This document shows, in pieces, positions 63,294-64,000 of a stretch of 64,000 nucleotides of DNA. The number at the start of each line of letters is the position of its first letter. Position 1 is the first letter of the stretch. The notes under the pieces are model-generated. The model was given only the letters and a program-made list of their open reading frames with translations, ran no database searches and was not told the DNA's origin. The translations under genes were made by a program, and so were the position numbers. The stretch comes from a bacterium BMS3Abin02 (GTDB lineage: Bacteria; Actinomycetota; Acidimicrobiia; Spongiisociales; UBA4744): contig BDSU01000039.1 of the NCBI GenBank assembly GCA_002897675.1, positions 1 to 64,000 of the forward strand, given 5' to 3'.

Positions 63294-64000
63294 AGACGAC
63301 GTCGCGACCGAGGTCGGCGAAGAGAGTGAACTCGGGAAGGAAGGTCATGTCCACCTTCCCGGTGGAGCCGCTTCGATGTTTGGCGACGATCACCTCTGCG
63401 AGGCCTTTCGTTTCCTGTGCCTCCGGGTGGTAGTACTCGTGGCGATAGATGAACATGACGAGGTCTGAATCCTGTTCGATGGCTCCGGATTCGCGAAGGT
63501 CCCCGAGGCGGGGACGCTTGTCTTCTCGAGATTCGAGGCCACGGTTCAACTGCGAAACTGCAATCACCGGCACCTCCAGCTCGCGAGCCAGGTTCTTGAG
63601 CGAACGGCTGATCTCCGCTATCTCCTGTTGCCGGTTCTCACGGTTGGATCCCTGCATGAGCTGCAGATAGTCGACGATCACCAGGTCGAGACCGTGCGCC
63701 CGCTTCAGCCTACGGGATTTCGCTCGGATGTCGGTCACGGTGAGCTGTCCGGAGTCGTCGATGTAGACCGGAACCTGGTACATCTTCGACGCCGCATGGA
63801 CGACCTTCTGCCACAACTGGGGGCCGAGCTGGCCGGTCCGCAGCTTCATCGAGTCGACCCGACCAATCGAGCACAAGAGCCGCTGCACTATTTCTTCGCG
63901 GCTCATCTCGAGGGAGAACATAGCAACCGTGCCCCCTTCGAGAGCGACGTTGGTCGCGATGTTGGCCGCCAATGCGGACTTGCCCATCGCGGGTCTCGCT
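63292..64000 (-). CDS. dnaB: Replicative DNA helicase DnaB, C-terminal part (cut by window edge)
   Basis: About 235 residues of the RecA-like motor domain: Walker A remnant ARPAMGKSALA at the edge, Walker B region LVIVDYLQLMQ, VIAVSQLNRGLESRED, and DSDLVMFIYRHEYY. Unwinds DNA ahead of the replisome. The N-terminal domain lies outside the window. No intein sequence is visible in this part. Its TAG stop coincides with the end of a MITE-like repeat. Confidence 0.93.
   Translation of the reverse strand, partial: ARPAMGKSALAANIATNVALEGGTVAMFSLEMSREEIVQRLLCSIGRVDSMKLRTGQLGPQLWQKVVHAASKMYQVPVYIDDSGQLTVTDIRAKSRRLKRAHGLDLVIVDYLQLMQGSNRENRQQEIAEISRSLKNLARELEVPVIAVSQLNRGLESREDKRPRLGDLRESGAIEQDSDLVMFIYRHEYYHPEAQETKGLAEVIVAKHRSGSTGKVDMTFLPEFTLFADLGRDVV

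Overview
The window looks like a chromosome segment from a high-GC actinobacterium, most likely of the Acidimicrobiia or a close relative. I infer this from the Thr-rich linkers after the lipobox in secreted lipoproteins, the bS22-type micro-ribosomal protein, the actinobacterial dcd:dut-type deaminase, the LCP protein and the very common leaderless promoters (TANNNT six to eight bases before the start codon). No ribosomal RNA operon, prophage, CRISPR array or transposase is present. One tRNA-Gly(CCC) gene is.

Layout. 1-11.4 kb: a truncated M20 amidohydrolase, a lipoprotein, a complete aapJQMP amino-acid ABC operon, dxs, and a second, smaller polar amino-acid ABC operon. 11.5-18.8 kb: phosphate and polyphosphate genes (Na/Pi symporter, PhoU, SixA phosphatase, polyphosphate kinase, Nudix, CHAD) plus a VOC pseudogene and a DUF2510/LURP-one protein. 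18.8-25.7 kb: TetR, purA, LysE, an AlkX-type DNA glycosylase, purB, a pentaheme cytochrome c and a ROK sugar kinase. 25.7-32 kb: an oligopeptide ABC operon (SBP-B-C-D-F) whose C permease carries an unusual extracytoplasmic insert. 32-37 kb: OsmC, LCP and a zinc-type uptake locus with znuAB divergent from zur-znuC.

37-45.5 kb: DUF547, a membrane-anchored zinc-ribbon/propeller protein, class III aminotransferase, inositol monophosphatase, nitroreductase, amidohydrolase and SDR. 45.5-49 kb: a small zinc-finger-like protein behind two ECF-like promoters, then csoR followed by decayed copZ and copA. 49-56 kb: DUF5362, bS22, thrB with a CDF transporter, tRNA-Gly, two lipoproteins, a 36-bp tandem repeat, dcd and surE. 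56-64 kb: LysR, EamA, an exported protein, a methyltransferase, fadN-fadA and the C-terminal part of dnaB, cut by the right edge.

The most notable signals beyond ordinary genes are: (i) the oligopeptide permease with a substrate-binding-protein-like lobe inserted between its first two membrane segments; (ii) three unrelated dispersed non-coding repeat families (a MITE-like element that abuts stop codons, a heptad-based intergenic repeat, and a hairpin family); (iii) strong hairpins placed just after the binding-protein gene in all three ABC importer operons; (iv) a copper-efflux operon where the regulator is intact but the chaperone and pump carry four lesions; and (v) at least a dozen leaderless promoters, including a 16-codon upstream ORF coupled to ppk.
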